Shown here one piece after another: positions 50,951 through 60,800 of a stretch of 64,000 bases of DNA. A program made the position numbers and the translations under genes. The DNA is taken from positions 120,825-184,824 of the forward strand of contig NZ_LMEO01000045.1 in NCBI RefSeq assembly GCF_001426375.1, written 5' to 3'. Each line of letters begins with the position of its first letter. Position 1 is the stretch's first letter. This DNA is from Paenibacillus sp. Root444D2 (GTDB taxonomy: Bacteria; Bacillota; Bacilli; Paenibacillales; NBRC-103111). The notes beneath the pieces were generated by a model. The model saw only the letters and a program-made list of their open reading frames with translations, was not told the DNA's origin and ran no database searches.

Positions 50951-52288
50951 TTACTTATGTGTTGCTTTCCAGGCTTTATCCCAAGCCGTTTGGTAAGCTT
51001 TTGCAAAGTCAATCGTTTTGGTGTATTTGCCTGCCAGTACATCTTGAACCATTCTTCCTGCATCATCGCCAGAGAAGCCAGACGGTGTATCCGTGAACGG
51101 AATGTTAACACCAGTTTTCAAAGCTTGCGAAACTTGATCTTTCAATGGACCCCAATCTGCGGATACATCCGTGAATGCAGGAGGCGATTTTAAGAATTCG
51201 CTGTATGTTTTCAGGTTCTCAGGCTTGATCAGAAATTCAAGGAACTTCTTCGCTTCTGCTGGGTGTTTGGACTGGGAAGTAATTGCGTATCTAGAGTCGT
51301 CTGCGGAAAGCACGACCGGTTTAGTGCCATCTTGGATGGACGGATATGGACTGAAGCCGATGTCATTTTGAATATTCGGATTAATTTTTAGCAGATCGCC
51401 CAATACCCACATACCTTGACTGATAATCGCTGCTTTACCAGTTGCAAAAGCCTCTTTTTGATTATCATAAGTAGCCGTCAATGCGTCACCGTTCATCAGT
51501 CCAGCACTTTTGAGCTCAAGTAGTCTTTTGGCAAATGTATCAATGGAACCATTCTCTGCATCGAATGCCAATTTATCAGATTCATTATTGATGAATGCTT
51601 TACGGGATCCGTTTACACCTAGGGTCTGTTTGATGATACCGTGAGGCAAGAACTCAATGAAATGACCCAATGTCCAGGACTCTCTACCTGCTATAAAGAT
51701 AGGAGCGACATCTGGTTTCTTATCTTTGATCGTTTGTAAATTAGCTTTGAATTCGTTCCATGTTAAAGCTTCTTTCAACCCAAGTTCATTGAATATTTTT
51801 TTATTATAGAATATACCAGCCGTTGTAACGTTCGTCGCGACACGGAACTGCTTACCTGTTTTCACGTCTGTGGACAATTCCTTGATGGCTGGGAGAACAC
51901 GGGACCAGAAAGCTTCGCTCGAAAGATCCAGATATTTTCCTTGGTCTATATAATCCTGCTCAACGACCGTTGTGATATCTGGAATATCACCAGAAGCGAA
52001 CTTCACTTTGATCACATTACTTGCATCTTTTTGATATTCTTGTTCAACAACAATACCTGGGTTTTCCGAATTGAATTTCTCAATCATCGTGTTGATCAAA
52101 TCAACCGTTTCCACTTTTCCTGTGAAAAATTTAAGTTTTACAGTTTCTTTGGGTTTGCTCGTTGTTTGTGCAGGTGCAGTTGTAGCTGGCGCATCTTTTG
52201 GCGCTTCAGTCGTTTTTGGGCTGCATCCGGCAACGATCCCGCAGATCATGATGGAACTAAGCAGCACACTCATCTTCTTAGTGTTCAT
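50951..52288 (-). CDS. Sugar ABC transporter substrate-binding lipoprotein
   Basis: 445 residues. Lipobox IVAGC ends the signal peptide (Cys22). A Thr/Pro/Ala linker precedes a family 1 bilobal binding domain (EFKANLQTIKDKKPDVAPIF; AIISQGMWVLGDLLKINPNI; PAEAKKFLEFL). It captures the oligosaccharide for the two downstream permeases. It is divergent from a YesM-type sensor kinase gene, which together with its response regulator probably induces this operon in response to the sugar. Confidence 0.95.
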   Translation of the reverse strand: MNTKKMSVLLSSIMICGIVAGCSPKTTEAPKDAPATTAPAQTTSKPKETVKLKFFTGKVETVDLINTMIEKFNSENPGIVVEQEYQKDASNVIKVKFASGDIPDITTVVEQDYIDQGKYLDLSSEAFWSRVLPAIKELSTDVKTGKQFRVATNVTTAGIFYNKKIFNELGLKEALTWNEFKANLQTIKDKKPDVAPIFIAGRESWTLGHFIEFLPHGIIKQTLGVNGSRKAFINNESDKLAFDAENGSIDTFAKRLLELKSAGLMNGDALTATYDNQKEAFATGKAAIISQGMWVLGDLLKINPNIQNDIGFSPYPSIQDGTKPVVLSADDSRYAITSQSKHPAEAKKFLEFLIKPENLKTYSEFLKSPPAFTDVSADWGPLKDQVSQALKTGVNIPFTDTPSGFSGDDAGRMVQDVLAGKYTKTIDFAKAYQTAWDKAWKATHK

Positions 52289-52425
52289 AGATATCCTCCC
52301 TTTATCGTATCCCGCTTTATTCTTGGTTACAGTTTTATCATAAGGCGGATTGAATCGACGAGATACACCGCATTTTTTAGATCAAGGTACGATTTTTACA
52401 GATCGTGCAAAAACAGATTGCCCTC

Positions 52426-52444
52426 TATAATGGCAGCGTTTACA
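52426..52444 (+). promoter_or_regulatory. -10 box and overlapping cre-like site before the sensor kinase
   Basis: TATAAT at 52426-52431 runs directly into TGGCAGCGTTTACA (52431-52444), which differs from the CcpA consensus TGWAANCGNTNWCA at one position. CcpA bound here would block the kinase gene when glucose is present. No clear -35 is visible. Confidence 0.45.
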
Positions 52445-52465
52445 CTGAATTCAGGGGGAGATTAA

Positions 52466-54289
52466 ATGTATCGATGGAAAAATTACCGTGAGTGGAGCAT
52501 CAAGAGAAAATTGCTGGTCTTCTCCGCGCTTTTCATTCTTGGATCCGTATACTTAGAATCGATCCTTTCTTATTCCAAGTATACGAAGGATTTTGAAGCG
52601 CAGTCCTCCGATAGAGTTGGGCAAATTATTGAGCAGGTCTCCTATAATATCGATACGTACCTTGACGATCTGTTTCGGCTTTCCTTGTCGCCTTATATGA
52701 ATGATAGCGTCATGAAAGCCATAGAAGATAATCCGAAGAACTCCGATTATGAACTTCTGCAGAAACGCCGCACGATCGAGGGGTATTTGGAAGAAATGAT
52801 GATTTATCCCCGCAAAGATATTAACCGTGTGTTCATATTAACGGATGATGTGTATACCAGTGGAAGAATTCCTATCAGCGCTGACACAAAAAGCCGTTTT
52901 CAAGAATTCGATTGGTATAAGCAAGCCATGACAACGCAGGATTCCATTTTCGTGCCGACGCATACCCAGCAGATGGTAAAAAACCAAGGACCCAAGGTGT
53001 TCTCCATCGTCAAACAACTTAGAAGTACACGCAATACAGAGAAAATACTTGGCGTGATTAAAGTCGATGCGAACTACAAAGGCATTGAAATCATCTGCGA
53101 TAAGGTCAACTTGGGAATTGACGGAGGCTTGTTCATTATTGATGAGAAACACAATGTGATTTACGGCAATACGAAGAATTTGAATGCCCAGAAATTTTAT
53201 GAAGCTATACAAAAAAGCGGTAAGAATATGCTATCCGTTCAGGATAACAACACCCCTTATTTGCTGAATGCAACTCTTTTACCTAGATCAAATTGGACCA
53301 TTCTTGCCGTAAGCTCGTTGACAGAGTTAAATCATAAGGCCAAGGAAACAAGAAATTTCGGCTTTTGGATGGCGCTGGTTTGTTCAGCCCTGGCTTTTAT
53401 CTTGCTTTATTGGTTTATACGCAAGCTTCTGGCACCGCTATTCACTATTGTACATTTGATGAAAGAAGTAGAGCAAAGCAATTTATCTGTTCGTTTTCCC
53501 GACCTCAGAAGAGATGAAATCGGATACTTAGGTACCTCATTTAATCGGCTTGTCTCTAGAGTAAGTGAGATGTTGGAAGAGAATACACAGCTCGTCAAGA
53601 AAGTGTACGAAACAGAACTGCTGCAAAAAGAAGCACAGGTTCAAGCTTTATATAACCAGATCAGACCTCATTTTATTTTCAATACGTTAAATATGATCTC
53701 GATGTTGATGCAAACGGGCAAGCACGAAAAAGCCGTGGACCATATCCACAAATTAAGCGATTTGATGCGCAGCATCACCATGTGGGATAAAGAAATCCCG
53801 CTCCAGCGTGAACTCGAGCTTCTTCAAGCTTATCTGAGCATCCAAAGCAGCCGATACGAAGGAAGACTCGACTATTCGATCCAGATTGACCCTGTTCTAT
53901 ATGATCGGTTACTCCCTGCCCTGCTCTTTCAACCGATTGTAGAGAATGCAGTCATTCACGGATGTGAAGCTCAACGCGAGAAAACAACCCTAACGATTTT
54001 AAGTGAAACGAAAGAAGAGGAGATACTCTTCACCATACAAGATACCGGGAACGGAATGGGTAACGAGACATTGGCTCAGCTCCGCCGTAAGCTGGAGCGG
54101 TTAGAGATGGAGGAACCGGTACCTGGAAAGAGGGTTCGTGATGGTCTGGGGATCGGTCTTATCAATGTGAATAAGCGCATTAAGCTAAAATATGGTCCCG
54201 ATTATGGATTAACCGTGGACAGTGTGCTTAATGAAGGAACGACCGTTTGGATCCATTTGCCCCGTTATGGGCCGGAAAGGAGCAGATAA
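52466..54289 (+). CDS. YesM-type sensor histidine kinase
   Basis: 607 residues. Membrane helix at about 14-32, an extracellular Cache-like sensor (about 40-285), a second helix near 298-318, HAMP (about 320-375), then a His_kinase domain with phosphoacceptor His near residue 401 (RPHFIFNTLNMISML) and an HATPase with NAVIHGCEA near 492 and DGLGIGLINV near 566. GGGGGAG precedes the ATG. It is divergent from the sugar binding protein and two bases upstream of its response regulator. It most probably senses the imported oligosaccharide outside the cell. Confidence 0.95.
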   Translation: MYRWKNYREWSIKRKLLVFSALFILGSVYLESILSYSKYTKDFEAQSSDRVGQIIEQVSYNIDTYLDDLFRLSLSPYMNDSVMKAIEDNPKNSDYELLQKRRTIEGYLEEMMIYPRKDINRVFILTDDVYTSGRIPISADTKSRFQEFDWYKQAMTTQDSIFVPTHTQQMVKNQGPKVFSIVKQLRSTRNTEKILGVIKVDANYKGIEIICDKVNLGIDGGLFIIDEKHNVIYGNTKNLNAQKFYEAIQKSGKNMLSVQDNNTPYLLNATLLPRSNWTILAVSSLTELNHKAKETRNFGFWMALVCSALAFILLYWFIRKLLAPLFTIVHLMKEVEQSNLSVRFPDLRRDEIGYLGTSFNRLVSRVSEMLEENTQLVKKVYETELLQKEAQVQALYNQIRPHFIFNTLNMISMLMQTGKHEKAVDHIHKLSDLMRSITMWDKEIPLQRELELLQAYLSIQSSRYEGRLDYSIQIDPVLYDRLLPALLFQPIVENAVIHGCEAQREKTTLTILSETKEEEILFTIQDTGNGMGNETLAQLRRKLERLEMEEPVPGKRVRDGLGIGLINVNKRIKLKYGPDYGLTVDSVLNEGTTVWIHLPRYGPERSR

Positions 54290-54291
54290 AA

Positions 54292-55923
54292 ATGAATAAA
54301 GTCATGATTGTTGATGATGAGCCGTTGGTCCGCGAATTTTTGAAGCTGCATTTTAGTCAAAATCATCTCGATTGGGAAGTGGCTGACGAGGCCATGGACG
54401 GTCAAGAAGCATGGGAAAAGCTGCAGGAACAGCGGGTCGATCTCGTCATTACCGATATCAAAATGCCTGTGGTTGACGGGATGGAGCTGTGCCGTAGATT
54501 ATCACAAACGGATCAGCCGCCGATCGTATTGATTCTCTCTGGCTTTGACGAGTTCTCTATGGCGCAGGGAGCAATCCGTTATGGTGTTCATAGTTACTTG
54601 CTGAAGCCAGTGGTTAAAGATGATCTGATCGAAACGATCAAACAGATAACCGATCAGCTGGAGCGGAAATCCCGTGAGGAGCTTGCTTTTCTCGCAATGA
54701 AAAATATAAGCAAAGACAGTCAAAGCCAAGTGGTGAAGCAATTCTTGAAAGCATTGGTAAGCGACAGTAGTGTGGAGATAAAAGCGCTGTATCCGCTCGT
54801 GTTTCGACTGAAGGTACAGCTGATTGAAACCGAAGGTATGATTATGGTGCTTGATTTGCACGAGGATCAACTTGCGATGAAGGGTATTCCGCTCAGCGAT
54901 AAATCGATCTTTCGATTTATTCTGAATCAAATCGCGAGCGAATTATCCGAGGAAGGCGGAGGAATGGGATTTGTATTCTTGGATGAAGAACAGAACACTT
55001 GCATTCTTGTGACGGGTGAAGACAAAAACCATATCAAACAAAAATGTAAATTGCTATATGAAAAAATATCCTCTGTGATGCTGACAAATACAGGAGTCAC
55101 CGTGTCTGGCGCTCTAGGCTCCTTTGAATCCGAATTATTTCAGCTGCAAGCCTCTTATCAGATCGCAAGCAGGAATCTTCACTATCGTCTTTTTTTAGAC
55201 GGACCTACTCTGTTCGACGAGCTTACTCTGCTTAACGAACAACCACGCCTTACCGCTTTGGAGTATACAATGTCCTCCATCCAATTCGCTTTACTGGATC
55301 ATAACGAAATCGTTTACTCTATGGCTATTAACCAATATGTCGACCAGATGGAGGCCTACAGCGTATCCAGCATACTTAAATTTGGCATTTATTTGATCCG
55401 AAGACTGGCCAAAGGAACGAATGAACATCGAGGAGAAGTCTTGGAGAGAGCCTACCGGTACCTACAGAAGAATTCTCAACAAACAAGCGTACAATGGACA
55501 AATGAATCCACCCTTATCTTATTCCGCGAAACACTTGGTTTTTTTACCTCAGGAAGAAATGAGGAACCGAACCCAGTCAACGAACAAGATATTGTCAGCC
55601 GCGTCAAAGCCTATATCTACGCCCATTACTCCGAGCCGCTGAGCTTAGCCCTATTAGCTGAGAAACTAGGCATTTCTTCCGGATATTTAAGCCAAATCTT
55701 CCATAAAACCGTGCAGGAATCCTATATCAAATTTCTGACACGTGTTCGAATGGAGCAAGCTGCCAAGCTGCTGAAAGCCGTTCCTCCGGAAAAAGTATAC
55801 GATGTTTCTGACAAAGTCGGCTACGTCAGCGTCAAGCATTTCTCCCATGTATTTAAACAGCACTATAACATGCCGCCCGGTGAATTTCAGGAAAAATACA
55901 TGAGTACTCAACGAGGGAATTAA
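54292..55923 (+). CDS. YesN-type response regulator with AraC output domain
   Basis: 543 residues from ATG 54292 (GGAG nine bases upstream; the in-frame 54247 start lies inside the kinase gene). Receiver domain (1-120) with DDE near residue 9, phosphoacceptor Asp55 (VITDIKMP) and Lys in YLLKPV near 104. A long middle region (about 150-430) of unknown fold typical of YesN proteins precedes the AraC double helix-turn-helix (about 445-540, LSLALLAEKLGISSGYLSQI; VYDVSDKVGYVSVKHFSHVF). It is expected to activate the divergent sugar-import/GH66 operon. Confidence 0.95.
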   Translation: MNKVMIVDDEPLVREFLKLHFSQNHLDWEVADEAMDGQEAWEKLQEQRVDLVITDIKMPVVDGMELCRRLSQTDQPPIVLILSGFDEFSMAQGAIRYGVHSYLLKPVVKDDLIETIKQITDQLERKSREELAFLAMKNISKDSQSQVVKQFLKALVSDSSVEIKALYPLVFRLKVQLIETEGMIMVLDLHEDQLAMKGIPLSDKSIFRFILNQIASELSEEGGGMGFVFLDEEQNTCILVTGEDKNHIKQKCKLLYEKISSVMLTNTGVTVSGALGSFESELFQLQASYQIASRNLHYRLFLDGPTLFDELTLLNEQPRLTALEYTMSSIQFALLDHNEIVYSMAINQYVDQMEAYSVSSILKFGIYLIRRLAKGTNEHRGEVLERAYRYLQKNSQQTSVQWTNESTLILFRETLGFFTSGRNEEPNPVNEQDIVSRVKAYIYAHYSEPLSLALLAEKLGISSGYLSQIFHKTVQESYIKFLTRVRMEQAAKLLKAVPPEKVYDVSDKVGYVSVKHFSHVFKQHYNMPPGEFQEKYMSTQRGN

Positions 55924-56042
55924 ACGCCGCTCGTTATCGCATCAATTTCTTTCAACTCATTTTCGATACCACGAGCGATAATGCTGTATTCAGGCTGTAC
56001 GCTCTCGAAGCGTGCGTGAAATTTCCTGTATCATGAATGATT

Positions 56043-56960
56043 TTATTGAGACTTCACGGCGATCATCCGAATTTGCTTGGTGATCTCTTCGCCTCTTCTC
56101 AAGGCTAATTCCAGTGGCAAAGCTTCCTTTTTACTAGGATTGGTATGACCTACGTGTTCTTTCCATGCCGATCCTAATAGCTGTTGACGCTGCAGGATCA
56201 ATTGATATAATTGCGAATTATCGGGTTGTTCTACGAAATCTGGCATCTGTTCCAACGTAATATGAAATAAACGACTTAAAAGCGTTCTAGCCATCACCCA
56301 ATGACCATCTGAGTTTGGATGAATACCGTCACCAGAACGATAGCTAGGGTTGATTTCGCGTTCTTGTTCTCTATGGTGAAGAAGTGGGTTGTAGATATTC
56401 ACGACTTCTTCAGCAGTTGAATCCAACGTTAGCAGCCAATTCGCATAGTATCTAATGACATCATTGTAACGTGCATATGGCTCCTTGTAGCTGTAGTCTT
56501 TCTGACCATCAGGCAAAAGAACATTAACGTTCATAGATTCGGGATCAAAGGGCGGAGGCGTCATGACGATGGCTTTTGCCCCGCTTTGATGGATCATCCG
56601 AATGGCTGTAAGTATACCATTTTGATAAGCTTGAAACCGTTCTATTGAAAATGGTGCATAGATGCCATCATTCATGCCATATCCCACAACAACCCAATCC
56701 GGTTTGCTTTCTTGTAGTGCCCTTGCTAATCGATCATGGATACAGGGACGTGGAAATGGATGGTCGGCCTCGGTTAATCCAGAAGCAGTCTCACTGCTTA
56801 CGCCAAGGTTTATGAGTGTGAGAGGAATGTCGGGCCTATACTGTTCAAAATAAGCATCCACATAAGCAATAAACGTCCCTTCATCTGTAATACTGTCCCC
56901 AAGAAAAACAATTCTTTTACCTTCAGTCAACTGCAATTCCTTTCTTTCGATTGGAGTCAT
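56043..56960 (-). CDS. SGNH/GDSL-family hydrolase
   Basis: 305 residues. Block I FLGDSITDEG near residue 20 (nucleophile Ser), block II NLGVSSETASG (Gly), block III GYGMNDG (Asn) and block V SGDGIHPNSDGH (Asp and His) are all present, so it should be an active esterase or lipase-like deacetylase. No signal peptide. AAAGGAG precedes the ATG. The GntR regulator gene ends just upstream on the same strand (42-base gap), and the two may form a unit acting on acetylated sugars; that is inference. Confidence 0.9.
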   Translation of the reverse strand: MTPIERKELQLTEGKRIVFLGDSITDEGTFIAYVDAYFEQYRPDIPLTLINLGVSSETASGLTEADHPFPRPCIHDRLARALQESKPDWVVVGYGMNDGIYAPFSIERFQAYQNGILTAIRMIHQSGAKAIVMTPPPFDPESMNVNVLLPDGQKDYSYKEPYARYNDVIRYYANWLLTLDSTAEEVVNIYNPLLHHREQEREINPSYRSGDGIHPNSDGHWVMARTLLSRLFHITLEQMPDFVEQPDNSQLYQLILQRQQLLGSAWKEHVGHTNPSKKEALPLELALRRGEEITKQIRMIAVKSQ

Positions 56961-57001
56961 CTAAACTCTCCTTTTCATCATATCCCCGTGATAAAATTCG
57001 A

Positions 57002-57682
57002 CTAGTTACTACCCGCTTTCATAAAATGAGCATTCGTCCTTTTGCGGGAATTAATAATATGCTTGGACATGGCATCGGATGCGCCTTTGGGATCTCGCTG
57101 CTTTAATTTCTGTAAGACAGCATTATGTTCCGACCATTCCTCATTCGTGGTATTAATATCTAAGTTTAATTGGATGTAGGTTAAATATCTTTGAATCTGT
57201 TCAATATACCCCCTAACTAAATTCTGTAAATTGGAATTGTCGCAATAGGTCAGAATAGTGCCATGTAAAGACATGTTCATTTCCTTAATAGTCCCCAAAC
57301 CGTTTGTAGATCTCGGTGATTGCTGAGTTTGAAGGGAATTCATAGTTTCTTGCAGACGTTCCAGTGTTTCATCAGGTATAAGAAGCGCGGCCTTTTCAAC
57401 AGCAAGTGGTTCAAGCTGCAGTCTAATCTCAAATAATTCGTCCAACTCTTTGACACTCATCATATTCACAAACATCCCTTTAAAAGGAATGACATTCAGA
57501 TACCCTTCCGATTGCAATCTGGAGAGGGCCTCACGAATCGGAATATTGCTTACTTCTAAATCGCGCGCTAATTGATCAATGTTAATTTTTTCACCGGATT
57601 TCAATTTATGAGTTAATATGTCTTCTTTGACAATCCGATAAATTTCTTCGGTTAAATTAACACGACTAATTTTACTGCCCAT
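57002..57682 (-). CDS. GntR family regulator, FadR/FCD subgroup
   Basis: 226 residues. N-terminal winged helix (about 8-75; KINIDQLARDLEVSNIPIRE and ALSRLQSEGYLNVIPFKGMF) and C-terminal FCD helical domain with ELFEIRLQLEPLAVEKAA near residue 82 and later His metal ligands. FCD regulators sense organic acids or sugar acids. GAGGG precedes the ATG. It lies between the SGNH hydrolase and the alpha-galactosidase, either of which it might control. Confidence 0.92.
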   Translation of the reverse strand: MGSKISRVNLTEEIYRIVKEDILTHKLKSGEKINIDQLARDLEVSNIPIREALSRLQSEGYLNVIPFKGMFVNMMSVKELDELFEIRLQLEPLAVEKAALLIPDETLERLQETMNSLQTQQSPRSTNGLGTIKEMNMSLHGTILTYCDNSNLQNLVRGYIEQIQRYLTYIQLNLDINTTNEEWSEHNAVLQKLKQRDPKGASDAMSKHIINSRKRTNAHFMKAGSN

Positions 57683-57745
57683 AGGATACCCTCATTCTTT
57701 TTACGCTTAATATATCATGTATGATTGTGGGTTATCAAATAATAA

Positions 57746-57784
57746 ATATCGAGCCCTCCCTTGACAACTAGAAGGGCTCGATAT
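57746..57784 (-). terminator. Terminator of the alpha-galactosidase gene
   Basis: Perfect 12-base stem ATATCGAGCCCT/AGGGCTCGATAT with a T-rich - strand tail. Confidence 0.88.
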
Positions 57785-57842
57785 ATTAGAAACCTATGTC
57801 GTAACTCTTACAAAATTTGTTCGCCCGCAGAGGGTCGGATAC

Positions 57843-60800
57843 TTACTTCTGCTCATCATCCTGGTCATCATCTTCATGATCATTCTGATTATCGGATTTC
57901 TTACTTGTTTTAAACGTAACTTCAGCCCCATAGCTCGTTCCCGCTGAGTTAGTCGCGTAAGCTCTGGCGTAATACGTCGTATTTGGTTTCAATTTCTTTA
58001 TTTTCTCACTAAATTCGCCTAATCCAGAGCCAATGGCAACTTTAGTTGATCCGGAACCAGCTATTGTAGGAGTTGGTGCTGTTGAATACACGATTCCTCG
58101 CGATGTGACAGCAGTACCTCCATCAGCCGTTACTTTTCCGGCAATTGTTGCGCTTGTGTTCTTGACCTTAGAGACCCCAGTCGTCGTTACGGCAGCAGTT
58201 GACGGTACCTGCGCAACCGTAAAGCTTAATTTATCCAGCAGCATATAGCTGCCTGATTTTTTCACGACTTTGATTGTGTGCAAGCTATTGGAAAGACCGG
58301 AAATACTGTAAACCGTTTGTTGAACTAATCGCGTTGCATTATACGTGTTAACGGTTTGTTTGAAAACATCATCTACGTAAACGTCGATTTCACCCTGTGA
58401 AGCATCTTTTTCCGTTATAACTGCTATTCCGGTTCCTTTAAAGGTGTATTTGAAATAATCGTTGTTTGTTTCTGTAAAATGCACGTCGTTTTTATAATCT
58501 CCACTAAAGACGAACGTTAGATTCGTAGTTCCCACCGGCTGCGCTGCAAGGTATTCCTTCTTGATCGTTAACGTATTGCCTACTAATGTGTAATCGGTTC
58601 CTGACACTAGAGTCGTACGACCATTGACAATTCGATCAAGTACATACTCGCCCAGTGACAACGTAGTGCTCACATCTGCTTGTGCAGTTATCTTTTTGTC
58701 AAAACTACCTGTATCAGGACTCATCAGATCGCCTACAAGTATTGTTAATTTGTCCAGCAGCATATAAGATCCCGATTTCTTCACCACTTTAAGCGTATGA
58801 GAACCACTTGGCAATCCTGCAATGCTGTACACCGTTTGCTGTGCTAATCGACTGGCATGATAAGTACTCACGGTTTCCTTGAATACATCATCAACATAAA
58901 TATCGATATCGCCTTGTGAAGTATCCTTCTCGGTGATCAACGCAATGCCCGTTCCCTTGAAGACATATTCAAAATAATTATTGTTCGCCTCGGTGTAATG
59001 AACGTCGTTCTGATAATCCCCGAATACTCGATTATTGCTATAACCCCATGATCCAGAATAATGAATGGCAGCATTATCATCATTGATACTAGCCGTGGCG
59101 CCATGGGATACGGTTGCCGTTTGTACAGTCATTTCCGACGCTGCCGAAGGAGTCAGCTGGATTGACGTAATGGATGGTACTACTTGAACCGATTGTGCTG
59201 ACACCTGTCTATACACACTTCCCGTAACTGTGCTGCCTGCAGCTGATGGAGTCACGTTCAATTTGTCCAACAGCATAAAAGACCCTGATTTCTTCACTGC
59301 CTTGATGGTATGAGGACCGTCCGGCAGTCCCGCGATACTGTATACACTTTGTTGGACTAACCGACTATTGTTAAATGTACCCACCGTTTGCTGGAACACG
59401 TTATCTACATAAATATCGATATCGCCCTGCGAAACATCCTTCTCTGTCATCAATTCAATGCCCGTTCCTGTGAAGGCATACTCAAAGTAATCGTTGTTGG
59501 CCTCGGAGTAATGAACATCATCGTTATAATCTCCGAGTCCCCGATTGTTGCTATACCCCCAAGAGCCTGAGTAAACAATACCCGGATCGTTATCGTTAAT
59601 AGAAACCGGTGTAATCGTCACCGAGCTGTCGCCTACTTGAATTGGAAGGTTCTGGGCAGCTCCCCCACTGAAGGTGAAGGTCAGATCCGTCCAACCAATG
59701 GGTTGAGCCGCAAGGTATTCCTTCTTGATCGTTACAGCATTACCCGATAACGAGTAGTCGGTACCCGCAAGCAATGAGGTTCCTCCGTTAGCGATGCCGC
59801 TGAGGGTATAGCTGCCTGGCGTCAGAGTAATCGTTACATCTGCCTGTGCCGTTAACTTTTTGTCAAAGCTTCCCGTAACAGGATTAATCAGATCAGCGAT
59901 TAGAACGCGCAATTTATCAAGGAGCATGTAAGAACCTGATTTTTTCACAACCTTGATCGTATGAGGACCGTTCGGTAATCCTGCAATCCCATAGACGGGT
60001 TGTTGGGCTAAACGACTCGAATGAAACGTGCTAATCGTTTGTTTAAATACACCATCCACGTAAATATCTACATCGCCCTGTGATGAATCCATTTCTGTAA
60101 TATATTCAATACCCGTTCCAGTAAAGGCATATTCAAAATATTCGTTATTTCTTTCGGTGAATTGTACATCATTCAAATAATCGCCAAGCCCTCGATTCGT
60201 ACTTCGCTGCCAAGCGGCCGAATACGTAATCCCCGAGTCATCGTTATTGATGGCAATTGATCCGCCTTGAGAGGTGTTGCTTACAACAATAGCTAGCGTC
60301 TGCGGATTTCCGGCGCTGAAGGAAATAAGCAGGTTCGTTGTCCCGAGCGGTTGTGTGGCCAGGTACTCCTTCTTGATCGTTAACGTATTGCCAGATACTG
60401 TATAGTCAGTGCCTAATACAAGCTGTGTTCCGCCATTCGTTATAGCGCTGAACTGATTACCGTCTAGTAGCATTGTAGTCGTAACATCCGCCTGCAGCGT
60501 TACCTTCTTATCAAAATTTCTAGTTGACGGAAGGATCGTGCTGTTCTTAGGCGAGGTGTCGCTCACTGCAATAGTCAGAATAGGTCTAGCTCCCGCGCTG
60601 AAAGTGAAAGTAAGCTGTGTAGTTCCGACCGGTTGAGCAGCAAGGTAACCCTTCTTGATCGTTACCGAGTTGCCTGAAACCGTATAGTCGGTGCCAAGCA
60701 CCAAGTCTACACCGTCATTCGATATACCGCTTAGTGTGTTTCCATTCAACGTCATCGTTGTCGTTACATCAGTCTGAGCGATTACATTTTTATCAAAACT

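Noticed and set aside
54247..54291. Earlier start of the response regulator
   Set aside because: It lies inside the kinase gene without a ribosome site; ATG 54292 begins the receiver fold exactly.
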